A stretch of DNA of 64,000 nucleotides from Oscillospiraceae bacterium (GTDB taxonomy: Bacteria; Bacillota; Clostridia; Oscillospirales; Acutalibacteraceae). The position numbers were made by a program, and so were the translations under genes. Positions 18,045 through 30,587 of this stretch are shown here, one piece after another (the first letter of the stretch is position 1; every line of letters starts with the position of its first letter). The notes beneath the pieces were generated by a model, which was not told where the DNA came from, did not search any database, and saw nothing but the letters and a program-made list of their open reading frames with translations. The stretch spans positions 1-64,000 of the forward strand of contig JAITGE010000051.1 of assembly GCA_031280825.1 (NCBI GenBank). Direction: 5' to 3'.

Positions 18045-18076
18045 ACGGACGGGCGCAAAGCGCACCCGTCCGTTTT
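18045..18076 (+). terminator. intrinsic terminator after the fused enzyme gene
   Basis: 9-bp stem ACGGACGGG / CCCGTCCGT with an inner CGC/GCG pairing in the loop, followed by TTTTT on the plus strand. Confidence 0.85.
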
Positions 18077-18103
18077 TGCCGTTGAGAGGAACGCGCCGCC
18101 GTG

Positions 18104-18889
18104 TTATGCGCTCAAACGCACCAGGTCAAAATAGACCGGACCCAGCGTGACGTTCACACCTGCGACATTTGCCGCAAGCGAAAGGTCGATGCTCTCCCCG
18201 ACCGTCAGGCGCACAAGGAACGTACGCTCAAAAGGATAGACGCTGCCGGCAACCGGAGCCGGCACATTGATGCTGCCCTGACCGACGGCAGTACCGCCCA
18301 CGTTCAACTGCATCGAAACATAAACGTCGTTTTGGTCAGTAGCAAGCGTACCCTTGAAGCGAATCTGGTATACGCCTGCGGTTGCGACGGTGATTGTGTT
18401 GCCATTGATTTGACCGATGCCGCCCGAAGCCATCAGCACGCCGTCAAAAACAAGCGCGTCGACAGGGGAATAACTGTTGGCGACAGCAAGGTTGGTCGTC
18501 CAATTCGCCGTGCTTTCCCATGCGCCCATGACGTCAAGCGCATCGACAACGCCTGTTGGACCTTGAACGCCCGGAACACCGGGAACCCCCTGCGGTCCCG
18601 TTGGTCCCTCCGCACCGGGCGCGCCGTTCAAGCCGGGCAGACCCTGCGGTCCCGTTGGTCCCTCCGCGCCGGGCGCGCCGTTCAAGCCTGGCAAACCCTG
18701 CGGTCCCATTGGTCCCTCCGCACCAGGCGCGCCGTTCAAGCCCGGCAAACCATGCGGTCCCGTTGGTCCCTCCGGACCAGGACACCCTGGCAGCATCATA
18801 ACAGGCGGATAGCATCCGGGATAATACGAACCGCCACAGCCGTAATCACTTATGCCGTCCGCACGGGTTGTGAATAATTGAAAACCCAT
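18104..18889 (-). CDS. collagen-like protein with BclA-type C-terminal head
   Basis: A 261-residue protein in three parts. Residues 1-~33 are a Cys/Tyr-rich leader ([14 protein letters not shown]) with no classical signal peptide. Residues ~34-112 are uninterrupted Gly-X-Y repeats built from [18 protein letters not shown]. The rest is a beta-rich C1q/TNF-like domain resembling the head of BclA exosporium glycoproteins, expected to drive trimerisation. Such proteins coat spores or cell surfaces in Firmicutes. GGGGGA lies 7 bases before the ATG. A TATAAT on the minus strand at 19010-19005 is a possible -10, but no good -35 is seen. It is monocistronic. Confidence 0.85.
   Translation of the reverse strand: MGFQLFTTRADGISDYGCGGSYYPGCYPPVMMLPGCPGPEGPTGPHGLPGLNGAPGAEGPMGPQGLPGLNGAPGAEGPTGPQGLPGLNGAPGAEGPTGPQGVPGVPGVQGPTGVVDALDVMGAWESTANWTTNLAVANSYSPVDALVFDGVLMASGGIGQINGNTITVATAGVYQIRFKGTLATDQNDVYVSMQLNVGGTAVGQGSINVPAPVAGSVYPFERTFLVRLTVGESIDLSLAANVAGVNVTLGPVYFDLVRLSA
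18591..18781 (-). repeat. 54-bp tandem repeats in the collagen-like gene
   Basis: Three full copies (18591-18644, 18645-18698, 18699-18752) and a partial fourth (to 18781). Each encodes 18 residues, six Gly-X-Y triplets. The near identity at DNA level means copy number can change by slippage or recombination. Confidence 0.9.
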
Positions 18890-19097
18890 AAAAAATCCCC
18901 CGTTTTAGAACAATATTGGGCTTGCCCGATTTTGCGTGAATGAAGTGCGTTTCGCGCTATCGGGTGCGTTGCGCGAGCGAAAACCCGGCAGCTTGCCCAT
19001 TGCTATTATATGGGACAAGACGGCAAAGCGTGAACGCGGAACAAACGCACGCATAGCAGCCCGCGGATTTCAGCTTGAAAGGGGAGGTAAAATAAGC

Positions 19098-19126
19098 TTG
19101 CTTTTCCCACGCATATATGTTATAAT
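19098..19126 (+). promoter_or_regulatory. promoter upstream of the unknown gene and gyrB
   Basis: TTGCTT (19098-19103), 17 bases, perfect TATAAT (19121-19126). It is the first clear promoter of the 19.2-31.5 kb rightward cluster. Confidence 0.7.
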
Positions 19127-19171
19127 TAAGATGTAATGTAGATATTCTCCAAGATACGGAAGGGTTTTGAC

Positions 19172-22097
<2,926 letters not shown>

Positions 22098-22152
22098 CAG
22101 AGATAAATCGGAGCGATATTTCTCCCAACGAATAAAAGGCAGGTAAATTGCA

Positions 22153-24690
22153 TTGGCTTTTGATGAAGAATCACTGGATACGCAGAAGGTCATCGACGTG
22201 GAGCTTGCAAGCGAAATGCGAAAAAGCTTCCTGGATTATTCTATGTCCGTCATTACCGCGCGTGCGTTGCCGGATGTGCGCGACGGGTTAAAGCCCGTGC
22301 ACCGGCGCATCCTATTCACCATGCACCGCAACGGGCTAACGCCCGAAAAGGCATACCGCAAATGCGCCGATACCGTCGGCGCGGTGCTGGGCAGCTACCA
22401 TCCGCACGGCGACGCTTCGGTTTACGATGCGATGGTTCGCCTGGCGCAGGATTTTTCAATGCGTTATATGCTCGTGGACGGTCACGGCAACTTTGGCTCA
22501 GTGGATGGCGACCCCCCGGCGGCATACCGTTATACAGAAAGCCGCATGAGCAAAATCTCCGTTGAAATGCTCACGAATATCGACAAAGAAACCGTCGATT
22601 TTGTTCCGAACTATGACGACCGTCTAAAGGAGCCTTCGGTGTTGCCCGCGCGCTTCCCGAACTTACTTGTCAACGGCTCGGTGGGCATCGCGGTAGGCAT
22701 GGCGACAAATATTCCGCCGCACAATCTCGGTGAAACAATCGATGCCGTCTGCCACCTGATCGACACGCCCGATGCAACGCTCGAGGAACTGATGGAGCAC
22801 ATACACGGGCCGGATTTCCCCACGGCAGGCATCATTATGGGTCGGGCAGGCATCCGCGCCGCCTATGCTACGGGGCGCGGTAAGGTAATCGTTCGCGCGC
22901 GTGCGGAAATTCGCGAAAATAGAGAAGGTCGCTTCGCGATTCACATTGGTGAGCTGCCCTATATGGTCAACAAGGCGCGGCTGCACGAAGCGATCGACCA
23001 GCTGGTCAAGGATAAACGGATTGAAGGCGTTTCAGCCGTCAACGATTATTCCTCCCGCAACGGGATGGATCTTGTGGTCGATTTGAAGCGCGACGCAAAC
23101 CCGCAGGTGGTGCTCAACCGGCTTTATTCCTTCACACAGATGCAAAGCACCTTCGGCGTGATTATGATTGCGCTGGTCAAGGGGGAACCGAAGCTGCTCA
23201 ATTTGCAGCAGATTTTGCGGCACTATATTGATTTTCAAATAGAGGTTCTCACGCGCAGAACGCAACACGATCTGCGCAAGGCGCGCGAGCGCGAGCACAT
23301 TCTTGAAGCCCTGCTGGTGGCACAGGATCATATTGACGAAGTCATTTCACTCATCCGCGCCTCCAAAAGCATCCCGGAAGCGCGGGAGCGGCTTACGGAA
23401 CGTTTTGACTTTGATGAAATACAGGCAAACGCGATTGTGCAAATGCAACTGGGGCGCTTGACGGGACTGGAGCGCACGAAGCTGGAGGAAGAAATGGCAG
23501 CGCTGCGCGTGCAGATCGCCGAATGGCAGGCGCTTTTAGATGACCCACAGAAGCTGCTGACCCTGCTCAAGGAAGAACTGACCGCCATCCGCGCAAGATT
23601 CGCCGACCCGCGCCGCACCGAGATACAAGACGTGAGCGGCGAGGTGGACATTGAGGATCTGATCCCGGAGGAAACCTGCGTTTACACCATGACGACCATG
23701 GGCTATGTTAAACGGATGCCAATGGACACCTACCAAAGCCAGCGGCGCGGCGGGCGCGGCATCAAAGGTCTGACGCGGCGCGAAGAGGATGTCGTGCAAA
23801 CCATGTTCACCTGTTCTACACATGACTATGTGATGATTTTCACCACGCGCGGGCGCGTCTATCGGCTCAAGGGCTACGAGATTCCCGAAGGCTCGCGCAA
23901 CAGCAGGGGCATGAATATCGTGAACATTCTGCCGATCAGCGGCGATGAAACCGTGTCGGCAATGATTCAGGTGCCGAACGAAGAGCGTGCGCCGGATATT
24001 GGCGATCATTCCCTTTGTATGGTCACGCGCCACGGGATCATCAAACGCACAGCGTTGCGCGAATTTCGCAACGTGCGCAAAAACGGCGTAATCGCCCTGA
24101 GCTTGGATGACGACGACGAACTGGCTTGGGTTCGCCTGACCAACGGCGCGGAAGAACTGATTGTCGCCACACGCGGCGGTATGGCGATCCGCTTCCGCGA
24201 AAGCGACGCGCGTCTGCTGGGGCGCACCGCGCGCGGCGTGCGGGCAATCCAACTGGACGAAAGCGACGAGGTCGTTGGCTTTGATGTGATTACCGAGGGC
24301 AAGAGCATCCTCACCGTGAGCGAAACCGGGCTTGGGCGGCGCAGCGCGGCGGAGAATTACCGTCTGCAATCCCGCGCAGGCAAGGGTCTGACGAATTACC
24401 GCACCGAGAAACACGGGCGTGTCGCCGCCGTAGCCGTAGCGGAGGAAGCCGAGGATCTCATTCTCATTGCCTCCGACGGTATTATTATCCGCATCCCTGC
24501 CGGACAGATCAGTGTTTTTAACCGCCCGGGTAAGGGAGTGCGCGTGATGAAGCTTGCCGAGGGTGAGCGCGTGATGGCCGTAGCCTGTGTCCCCGCTAAC
24601 GAAGATGAACCGGTGGACGCCCTACCCTCCGCCGAACCCGGTGAAGCCGAAGACATAGCCGCAGAAAATGCGGAAAGAGAAGAAGCCTAA
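22153..24690 (+). CDS. gyrA: DNA gyrase subunit A
   Basis: DNA-breaking subunit. The catalytic Tyr is at ~127 (YRYTESRM). The C-terminal beta-pinwheel carries the GyrA box [10 protein letters not shown], which marks it as gyrase rather than topoisomerase IV ParC. The quinolone-pocket sequence reads [10 protein letters not shown], with Ala88 at the position of E. coli Ser83. The TTG start follows AAGGCAGG. At 845 residues it is a typical length with an acidic tail. The gene follows gyrB by 55 bases. Confidence 0.95.
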   Translation: MAFDEESLDTQKVIDVELASEMRKSFLDYSMSVITARALPDVRDGLKPVHRRILFTMHRNGLTPEKAYRKCADTVGAVLGSYHPHGDASVYDAMVRLAQDFSMRYMLVDGHGNFGSVDGDPPAAYRYTESRMSKISVEMLTNIDKETVDFVPNYDDRLKEPSVLPARFPNLLVNGSVGIAVGMATNIPPHNLGETIDAVCHLIDTPDATLEELMEHIHGPDFPTAGIIMGRAGIRAAYATGRGKVIVRARAEIRENREGRFAIHIGELPYMVNKARLHEAIDQLVKDKRIEGVSAVNDYSSRNGMDLVVDLKRDANPQVVLNRLYSFTQMQSTFGVIMIALVKGEPKLLNLQQILRHYIDFQIEVLTRRTQHDLRKAREREHILEALLVAQDHIDEVISLIRASKSIPEARERLTERFDFDEIQANAIVQMQLGRLTGLERTKLEEEMAALRVQIAEWQALLDDPQKLLTLLKEELTAIRARFADPRRTEIQDVSGEVDIEDLIPEETCVYTMTTMGYVKRMPMDTYQSQRRGGRGIKGLTRREEDVVQTMFTCSTHDYVMIFTTRGRVYRLKGYEIPEGSRNSRGMNIVNILPISGDETVSAMIQVPNEERAPDIGDHSLCMVTRHGIIKRTALREFRNVRKNGVIALSLDDDDELAWVRLTNGAEELIVATRGGMAIRFRESDARLLGRTARGVRAIQLDESDEVVGFDVITEGKSILTVSETGLGRRSAAENYRLQSRAGKGLTNYRTEKHGRVAAVAVAEEAEDLILIASDGIIIRIPAGQISVFNRPGKGVRVMKLAEGERVMAVACVPANEDEPVDALPSAEPGEAEDIAAENAEREEA

Positions 24691-24719
24691 TTTTATAAAT
24701 AGAGGAGCGATCACGAACA

Positions 24720-25133
24720 ATGAACATTGCCCTGATTGCCAACGACACCAAAAAAGAACTCATGACCCAATTTTGCATTGCCTACTGCGGTGTTTTTGGC
24801 AAGCACACCCTCTTTGCCACGGGCTCGACCGGGCGCATCGTTACCGAAGCCACAGGACTACCGGTGCAGCTGCTCTATTCCGGGCAAGGCGGCGTGGAGC
24901 AAATTGAATCCATGATCAGCTGCGACGAGTTGGATTTGATCATGCTCTTCCGTGATGGCATCAACGCAGGCGAAAATGCGGAAGAAAACAGCCTCCTGCG
25001 CCTCTGCGATGTGCATAACATTCCCGTGGCGACGAATATCGCTACAGCTGAAGCGCTCATCCATGCCCTTGAGCGCGGCGATCTGGAGTGGCGTGAAATC
25101 GCGAGGCAAAGCCGCCGCAAAATCGTCTGGTAA
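24720..25133 (+). CDS. methylglyoxal synthase homolog with altered active site
   Basis: The 137-residue fold is that of MgsA (dihydroxyacetone phosphate to methylglyoxal): MNIALIANDTKKELM, the phosphate-binding ATGSTGR, LFRDGINA and RLCDVHNIPVATNIATAEALI. Compared with E. coli MgsA, His19 is Asn (AND for AHD), the GPxGGDQQ loop with catalytic Asp71 reads GQGGVEQ, and the PHxxD segment holding His98 and Asp101 reads GENAEE. Asp20, Lys23 and Asp91 equivalents remain. The phosphate pocket is kept but the catalytic base is gone, so it may bind rather than convert its ligand. GAGGAG precedes the ATG. It lies between gyrA and hisS. Confidence 0.85.
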   Translation: MNIALIANDTKKELMTQFCIAYCGVFGKHTLFATGSTGRIVTEATGLPVQLLYSGQGGVEQIESMISCDELDLIMLFRDGINAGENAEENSLLRLCDVHNIPVATNIATAEALIHALERGDLEWREIARQSRRKIVW

Positions 25134-25168
25134 GGAGCGGTGACGCGGCATAACGAAAGGACGACGCT

Positions 25169-26503
25169 ATGGCACTGATTACCAAAGCGGTGCGCGGCAC
25201 GCGGGACGTATTACCGCACGAATCACAAGCTCTGCGTTACATTGAGCGCACGGCGCTGGAATTGGCGCAGGCTTATGGCTACGCGGAGCTGCGTACACCC
25301 GTTTTTGAGCACACGGAGCTGTTTGAGCGCGGCATGGGCGACACGACCGATGTTGTGCAAAAAGAGATGTATACCTTCTTTGACAAGGGCGGACGCTCGG
25401 TCACCCTTCGCCCGGAGGGCACTGCCGGCGCGGCGCGAGCCTGCCTGGAGCACGGTCTTCTCGCTGAAGCGTTGCCCTGCAAGGTGAGTTATGTTCTGCG
25501 CTGTTACCGCTACGAAAAGCCGCAGGCGGGGCGCTACCGCGAATTCAGCCAGTTTGGCGTGGAATGCTTCGGCGCGGCGACCCCGGCGGCGGACGCAGAG
25601 TTGATCGCCCTGGCAGCCGAGACTCTTGCCACGCTTTCGGTGACGGATACGCGCGTGGAAATCAACAGCATCGGCTGCCCGGAATGTCGCAAGCGCTATC
25701 TGGACGCCCTGCGCGCCCACTTTGCGCAGCGGCAGAGTGAGCTGTGCGAAACCTGCCAAGGGCGGCTGGAGAAAAACCCCATGCGCATTCTGGATTGCAA
25801 AAGTCCCGTTTGTGCCGGGATTGCCACCGAAGCCCCCACTGTTCTGGAATATATATGCGACGCGTGCGCGGAGCATTTTGATGGCGTAAAGCGATATTTA
25901 GACGCCATTGCTCTGCCTTATGAGATCAACCCACGCATCGTCCGAGGGCTGGATTACTACACGCGCACCGTGTTCGAAATCCTTTCGGAATTCCCGGAAG
26001 CCAAGGGCTTGGTGCTTGCCGGCGGCGGGCGTTATGATGGCTTGGTGGAAGAGCTTGGTGGGCAGCACACGCCATCACTGGGCTTTGGTATGGGGATCGA
26101 GCGCGTTTGGCTGCAAATGCAGGCGCTGCAGGCGCCCTTGCCCGAAAAGCATCTCTGCGAGCTTTATATCGCCGCCATGAACAGCGACGCGCTCCAAAGA
26201 GCGGCGCAGCTGGCGCAGGAGCTGCGCGCAAGCGGCTGGCATGTGGAATACGACATCGTTGGACGGTCGCTCAAGGCGCAAATGAAATATGCCGATAAAA
26301 TCCACGCCAAAAACACGGTGGTGCTGGGCGAGGATGAGCTAAAGAACCAGCGGGCGAAGCTCAAGGATATGAAAACCGGCGCGGAAGAGCTGATGACGCT
26401 GCCGGATTTTGCGGATGAGTTCGAGCGCCTGATGCTGCGCCGCGTAGAGCGGGACATATTGGAAGGTTTTGGCGATGACGTAACGCCGTTCCCGCAGCCA
26501 TAA
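25169..26503 (+). CDS. hisS: histidyl-tRNA synthetase
   Basis: Charges tRNA-His; class II synthetase homodimer. Motif 1 lies near the start (GTRDVLPHESQ then the YAELRTPVFE strand), motif 2 is CYRYEKPQAGRYREFSQFGVE minus one residue of ends, the histidine motifs RGLDYYTRTVFE and GGGRYDGL are present, and motif 3 is GFGMGIER. The C-terminal anticodon-binding domain follows. In motif 2 the usual FHQ is FSQ. The 444-residue length is somewhat longer than E. coli HisRS. Confidence 0.95.
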   Translation: MALITKAVRGTRDVLPHESQALRYIERTALELAQAYGYAELRTPVFEHTELFERGMGDTTDVVQKEMYTFFDKGGRSVTLRPEGTAGAARACLEHGLLAEALPCKVSYVLRCYRYEKPQAGRYREFSQFGVECFGAATPAADAELIALAAETLATLSVTDTRVEINSIGCPECRKRYLDALRAHFAQRQSELCETCQGRLEKNPMRILDCKSPVCAGIATEAPTVLEYICDACAEHFDGVKRYLDAIALPYEINPRIVRGLDYYTRTVFEILSEFPEAKGLVLAGGGRYDGLVEELGGQHTPSLGFGMGIERVWLQMQALQAPLPEKHLCELYIAAMNSDALQRAAQLAQELRASGWHVEYDIVGRSLKAQMKYADKIHAKNTVVLGEDELKNQRAKLKDMKTGAEELMTLPDFADEFERLMLRRVERDILEGFGDDVTPFPQP

Positions 26504-26524
26504 ACGAAAAAGGGGTACGTGGAG

Positions 26525-28324
26525 ATGGATCATTTAGGCACGAATAAGCGAACGCATTCCTGCGGCGATTTACGGCTTGCCCACAGCGGGCAAGCCGTTG
26601 CCGTCGCGGGCTGGGTGCAGCGGCAGCGGGATCTGGGCGCGCTGATCTTTGTGGATCTGCGCGACCGCACAGGGCTTGTGCAGTTGGCGTTTGATGAAAA
26701 CAGCGCACCCGCGCTCTTTGAAAAGGCACAGAATTTGCACAGTGAATACGTCATCTTTGCGCGCGGCGCCGTGCGCGAGCGCAGCGCCAAAAACGCCGAG
26801 CTGCCCACCGGCGACGTTGAAATCGCGGTGCAAGAGCTGTTGCTGCTTGCGAAAAGCGATACGCCGCCCTTTGAGATTATCGAAAACTGCCCCACAGGCG
26901 AGCCAACGCGGCTGAAGTACCGCTATCTGGATCTTCGTCGCCCGGATTTGCAGCGCAATCTTTTGCAGCGATATAAAATTGTGAAGCTGACACGGGATTA
27001 TTTCGATCAGCACGGATTCATCGAAATAGAAACCCCTACGCTCATCAAATCCACGCCGGAGGGCGCGCGGGATTATATTGTCCCCAGCCGATTGCGCCCG
27101 GGTAGCGTCTATGCCCTGCCGCAGTCGCCGCAGCTGTATAAGCAGCTTTGCATGGTGGCAGGCTTTGACCGCTACGTGCAGCTGGCGCGCTGCTATCGGG
27201 ATGAGGATTTACGGGCAGACCGTCAACCGGAGTTCACGCAAATCGATTTGGAAATGAGCTTCACCGAGCTGCCTGAGCTGCTGGATATGGTCGAAGGCTA
27301 CATACAGTTCCTGGTCGGCAACCTAGCGTTGAGCGTGCAGTTTCCCCTGCCGCGGTTGCCCTATCGCGAGGCGTTGACGCGTTACGGCAGTGATAAACCG
27401 GATACACGTTATGGCATGGAGCTGTTCGACGCGGGCGAGCTACTGCAAAGCTGCGGCTTCGCGGTCTTTGAGGGCGCGTTGGCGGCGGGCGGCGCGGTGC
27501 GCGGCGTCACGGCAAAGGCGGCGCATGACGCCCTCACGCGCAAGGAAATTGACAAGCTCACCGAATTCGCAAAAGGCGTCGGCGCAAAGGGCTTGGCATG
27601 GGCACGGCTGGCTCCGGATGGCTCGATTGCATCCTCCTTCGGTAAATTTTTACCGGAAGAAACCATGCGGGCGCTGCTGCAAGCCGCAAACGCCGTTCCG
27701 GGCGATGTTGTGTTCCTTGTTGCGGATGGCAAAGCCAGCCTAACGCTAAATGTGCTGGGCTTGCTACGCCAGCAGCTGGCGAAAAAACTGGATTTGATCC
27801 CGGCAGACAAACTGAACTTTCTCTGGGTGACGGAAATGCCTTTTTTTGATTGGGATGAAGAAACGAACGCCTACATCGCCATGCATCACCCCTTCACCGC
27901 GCCGACGGATGCCACCCTTCCCCTGCTGGAGATCGACAAGGGTAGCGTCGTTGCAAAAGCGGCGGATCTGGTGCTCAACGGCATCGAAATGTCCTCCGGC
28001 TCGGTGCGCATCACGGACCCCGCGCTGCAGGCGCGCATCTTCGCTTCGCTGGGATTGACGGAAGAAGAGATCAACGCGAAATTCGGCTTTTTGGTCGAGG
28101 CCTTCCGCTATGGCGCGCCGCCGCACTGCGGCATGGGGCTGGGGCTGGACCGTCTGGTAATGCAGCTGCTTGGCTGTGAAAGCCTGCGGGATGTCGTAGC
28201 GTTCCCGAAGCTGCAAAACGCATCCGAGCCAATGACCGATTGCCCCGCCCCGGCGGACGCCGCACAGCTCCGAGAGCTGGGCTTGGCTTCTTTTCTTGAA
28301 AAAAAAGACGCAAAAGAGCTTTGA
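26525..28324 (+). CDS. aspS: aspartyl-tRNA synthetase
   Basis: Charges tRNA-Asp. The 599-residue bacterial type has an N-terminal OB-fold (GWVQRQRDLGALIFVDLRDR), motif 2 RCYRDEDLRADRQPEFTQID, the GAD insertion domain (~290-420) and motif 3 GLGLDRL. Leucine in RDLG, at the position of E. coli Leu30, fits the discriminating (tRNA-Asp only) type. The ATG at 26525 is better spaced from AAGGGG than the GTG at 26519. It lies 21 bases after hisS, the usual pairing in Firmicutes. Confidence 0.95.
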   Translation: MDHLGTNKRTHSCGDLRLAHSGQAVAVAGWVQRQRDLGALIFVDLRDRTGLVQLAFDENSAPALFEKAQNLHSEYVIFARGAVRERSAKNAELPTGDVEIAVQELLLLAKSDTPPFEIIENCPTGEPTRLKYRYLDLRRPDLQRNLLQRYKIVKLTRDYFDQHGFIEIETPTLIKSTPEGARDYIVPSRLRPGSVYALPQSPQLYKQLCMVAGFDRYVQLARCYRDEDLRADRQPEFTQIDLEMSFTELPELLDMVEGYIQFLVGNLALSVQFPLPRLPYREALTRYGSDKPDTRYGMELFDAGELLQSCGFAVFEGALAAGGAVRGVTAKAAHDALTRKEIDKLTEFAKGVGAKGLAWARLAPDGSIASSFGKFLPEETMRALLQAANAVPGDVVFLVADGKASLTLNVLGLLRQQLAKKLDLIPADKLNFLWVTEMPFFDWDEETNAYIAMHHPFTAPTDATLPLLEIDKGSVVAKAADLVLNGIEMSSGSVRITDPALQARIFASLGLTEEEINAKFGFLVEAFRYGAPPHCGMGLGLDRLVMQLLGCESLRDVVAFPKLQNASEPMTDCPAPADAAQLRELGLASFLEKKDAKEL

Positions 28325-28360
28325 TGCTTCGCGCGGTCGTTGCGCGTTTGGAGGGTAAAA

Positions 28361-28858
28361 ATGGAAGAGCCGCATGTTGTGAAAAAAGAGCAGAGTAAAC
28401 CCCGCAAGCGAAAACCGTTGCGGCGCAAATATCCTGTAGTGATTGAAATTCGCGATTCGCACGAAGTGGAGGGGGAAGTGCATTCCTCCGAAATGCTCTG
28501 CGACGGCACACTGGCAGAGCTTCCGCCGGAGCACGGCGGCGGTTGGGAGTTGGCATATACCGAGCAAAGCGAAGGGCTGGAGGGTAGCCCCGCCGCCCTG
28601 CGTGTGCAGCACAAAACCGTTTCCCTCTCGCGTGAAGGCGAATTCCCGCTGGAAATCACGCTCGAGCAGGGCGTGCGCCACCATTGCTATTACAACACAC
28701 CCAGCGGCATGATGCATCTGGGCGTGTTTGCCCGCTCCGTGGAATCGGAAATGAGCGACAATGGCGGCAATATAAAATTACACTATACCCTTGATTTTTC
28801 AGCGGATATGATGAGCGCCAATCGTATGGAAATCAGCATCCGCCGGGCGGGGGAATGA
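28361..28858 (+). CDS. DUF1934/YwiB-like beta-barrel protein
   Basis: A 165-residue cytoplasmic protein with a basic N-terminus (KPRKRKPLRRKYPV) and an all-beta, lipocalin-like body. The recognisable stretches are SPAALRVQHKTVSLSREG, NTPSGMMHLGV and GGNIKLHYTLDFSAD. B. subtilis YwiB, of the same family, is also encoded just before argS. Its function is unknown. GGAGGG is 5 bases before the ATG, and argS starts 10 bases after the stop. Confidence 0.8.
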   Translation: MEEPHVVKKEQSKPRKRKPLRRKYPVVIEIRDSHEVEGEVHSSEMLCDGTLAELPPEHGGGWELAYTEQSEGLEGSPAALRVQHKTVSLSREGEFPLEITLEQGVRHHCYYNTPSGMMHLGVFARSVESEMSDNGGNIKLHYTLDFSADMMSANRMEISIRRAGE

Positions 28859-28868
28859 GGAGAACACA

Positions 28869-30587
28869 ATGCTACAGCCTCAAATTGAACAAGCCTTAAC
28901 GACCGCTTTGGCGGCGGTCGGGCTGGAAGACGATCATGCTGTCGTCACATTTTCAGATCGCCCGGATTTGTGCGATTTTCAGACCAACTGCGCATTCACG
29001 CTCGCGAAAAAAGCGAGAACAAGCCCCATGGCGATCGCCGAAAAAATCTGCGGCGCGTTCGCCTTGCCGGATGTTACGGCAGATTTTGTGCGTCCCGGGT
29101 TCATCAACTTCACCGTTGCGCCGGCTTTGCTTTGCCGGGACTTGGCGGCAATTTTTCAAGACGACCGTTGCGGCATACCGCTTGCAATTGTACCCCGGCG
29201 CATTCTGATCGATTATGGCGGACCCAACATCGCTAAGCCCCTGCACGTGGGGCATATGCGCAGTGCGGTCATTGGCGATTGCCTCAAACGCCTTTTGCGC
29301 TTTTTAGGGCATGATGTCATCGGTGACATCCATCTGGGCGATTGGGGCAAGCAAATGGGGCTTGTGATCCTCGGCTTGTTAGAGCGATACGATTTATCCG
29401 GCTATTTTTCCGAAAACATCCCTGCGCAGCCGCCTTTTTCGGTGGAGGATCTGAGTGCAATTTATCCTGAGACCAGTGCGAAATCCAAAACAGATGCGGC
29501 GTTCAACGCAAAAGCGATGGAGATTACGACTCTGCTGCAAAAACACGAACGCGGTTATTATGCGCTTTGGGAGGCAATCTGCCGCCTTTCGGTTGAAGAC
29601 ATTCAAAACGATTATGCGCGCCTGGGCATCACCTTTGATTTATGGTACGGCGAAAGCACCGCCGACCCTTACGTTGCCCCCATGCTGGCAAAAATGATCA
29701 ACGAAGGTCTGGCAACTGAAAGTGAAGGCGCCTTGGTGCTGGAAATCGCGGAAGAAAGCGACACCGCGCCCATGCCGCCTGTGCTGCTGCGAAAAAGTGA
29801 CGGGGCGCAAATTTACGCCTCCACCGATTTAGCGACGCTTGTGCAGCGCATGGAGCAATTTGCCCCCGATGAAATCTGGTATGTGGTGGATGGGCGGCAA
29901 AAGCTGCATTTTCAGCAAGTGTTCCGTGCCGCACGCAAAGCGAGGCTTGTTCCGAAAAGCACGGCGCTGTATCACATCCCCTTTGGCACGGTTAACGGAA
30001 CGGACGGCAAGCCCTACAAAACCCGCGAGGGCGGCGTAATGCGTTTGCAGGATTTGGTCGGGATTGTAACGCAGGGCGCGGCGGCAAAAGTGGTTCTTGA
30101 CGATGACGACGGCGAAATCGCACGCAAAATCGGTGTTTCCGCGCTCAAATTCGGGGATCTGATCAACAACCGCAACAAGGACTACGTGTTTGACATTGAA
30201 AAGTTCGTGCAATTCGACGGCAAAACAGGTCCTTATTTGCAATATACCGTTGCGCGAATCCATTCGCTGCTGGGCAAATGTGAAACAACACTGGATATCA
30301 ATGGTTCGTTCCATTTTGACGAAGCGATTTTCCGCCAAATTGTGATGGATATCTACAAGCTGAACAGCGCTTACGAACTGGCGTTTGCCGAAAAGCTCCC
30401 CAATTATATCTGCGAAGCCTGCTATACACTTGCCAATAGCTTCAACGAATTCTACGGCAAATTCCGCATCCTGAACGAAGAAAACGCGGCGCGGAAGCAG
30501 GCTATGCTGCTCCTTTGCCACGCCGTGCGCAAATGCCTTCTGCAGGTCATGGGCATCCTGGGTATTGACCCTGTGGAGCATATGTGA
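28869..30587 (+). CDS. argS: arginyl-tRNA synthetase
   Basis: Charges tRNA-Arg; class I synthetase. The HIGH motif is HVGHMRS (~125-131), preceded by IDYGGPNIAKPL. The KMSKS loop is degenerate (KTREGGV), as is usual for many bacterial ArgRS. The C-terminal helical anticodon-binding domain begins around KTGPYLQYTVARIHSLL. The 572-residue length is typical. The stop overlaps the truB start by one base. Confidence 0.96.
   Translation: MLQPQIEQALTTALAAVGLEDDHAVVTFSDRPDLCDFQTNCAFTLAKKARTSPMAIAEKICGAFALPDVTADFVRPGFINFTVAPALLCRDLAAIFQDDRCGIPLAIVPRRILIDYGGPNIAKPLHVGHMRSAVIGDCLKRLLRFLGHDVIGDIHLGDWGKQMGLVILGLLERYDLSGYFSENIPAQPPFSVEDLSAIYPETSAKSKTDAAFNAKAMEITTLLQKHERGYYALWEAICRLSVEDIQNDYARLGITFDLWYGESTADPYVAPMLAKMINEGLATESEGALVLEIAEESDTAPMPPVLLRKSDGAQIYASTDLATLVQRMEQFAPDEIWYVVDGRQKLHFQQVFRAARKARLVPKSTALYHIPFGTVNGTDGKPYKTREGGVMRLQDLVGIVTQGAAAKVVLDDDDGEIARKIGVSALKFGDLINNRNKDYVFDIEKFVQFDGKTGPYLQYTVARIHSLLGKCETTLDINGSFHFDEAIFRQIVMDIYKLNSAYELAFAEKLPNYICEACYTLANSFNEFYGKFRILNEENAARKQAMLLLCHAVRKCLLQVMGILGIDPVEHM

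Noticed and set aside
18591-18781. Tandem 54-bp repeats considered as a CRISPR array
   Set aside because: The repeats are contiguous with no spacers, and they encode collagen triplets in frame.
18101-18877. 258-codon plus-strand frame opposite the collagen-like gene
   Set aside because: Its repeats (RSRWSLR and similar) are only the complement of the Gly-X-Y repeats.
19080-19136. GGGGAGGT followed by a TTG and a short frame
   Set aside because: It gives a 12-residue peptide that overlaps the promoter of the next gene, and has no promoter of its own. It is probably a chance match.
25134-25168. T-box leader before hisS or aspS
   Set aside because: The gaps before these synthetase genes are 16-35 bases, far too short for a T-box.
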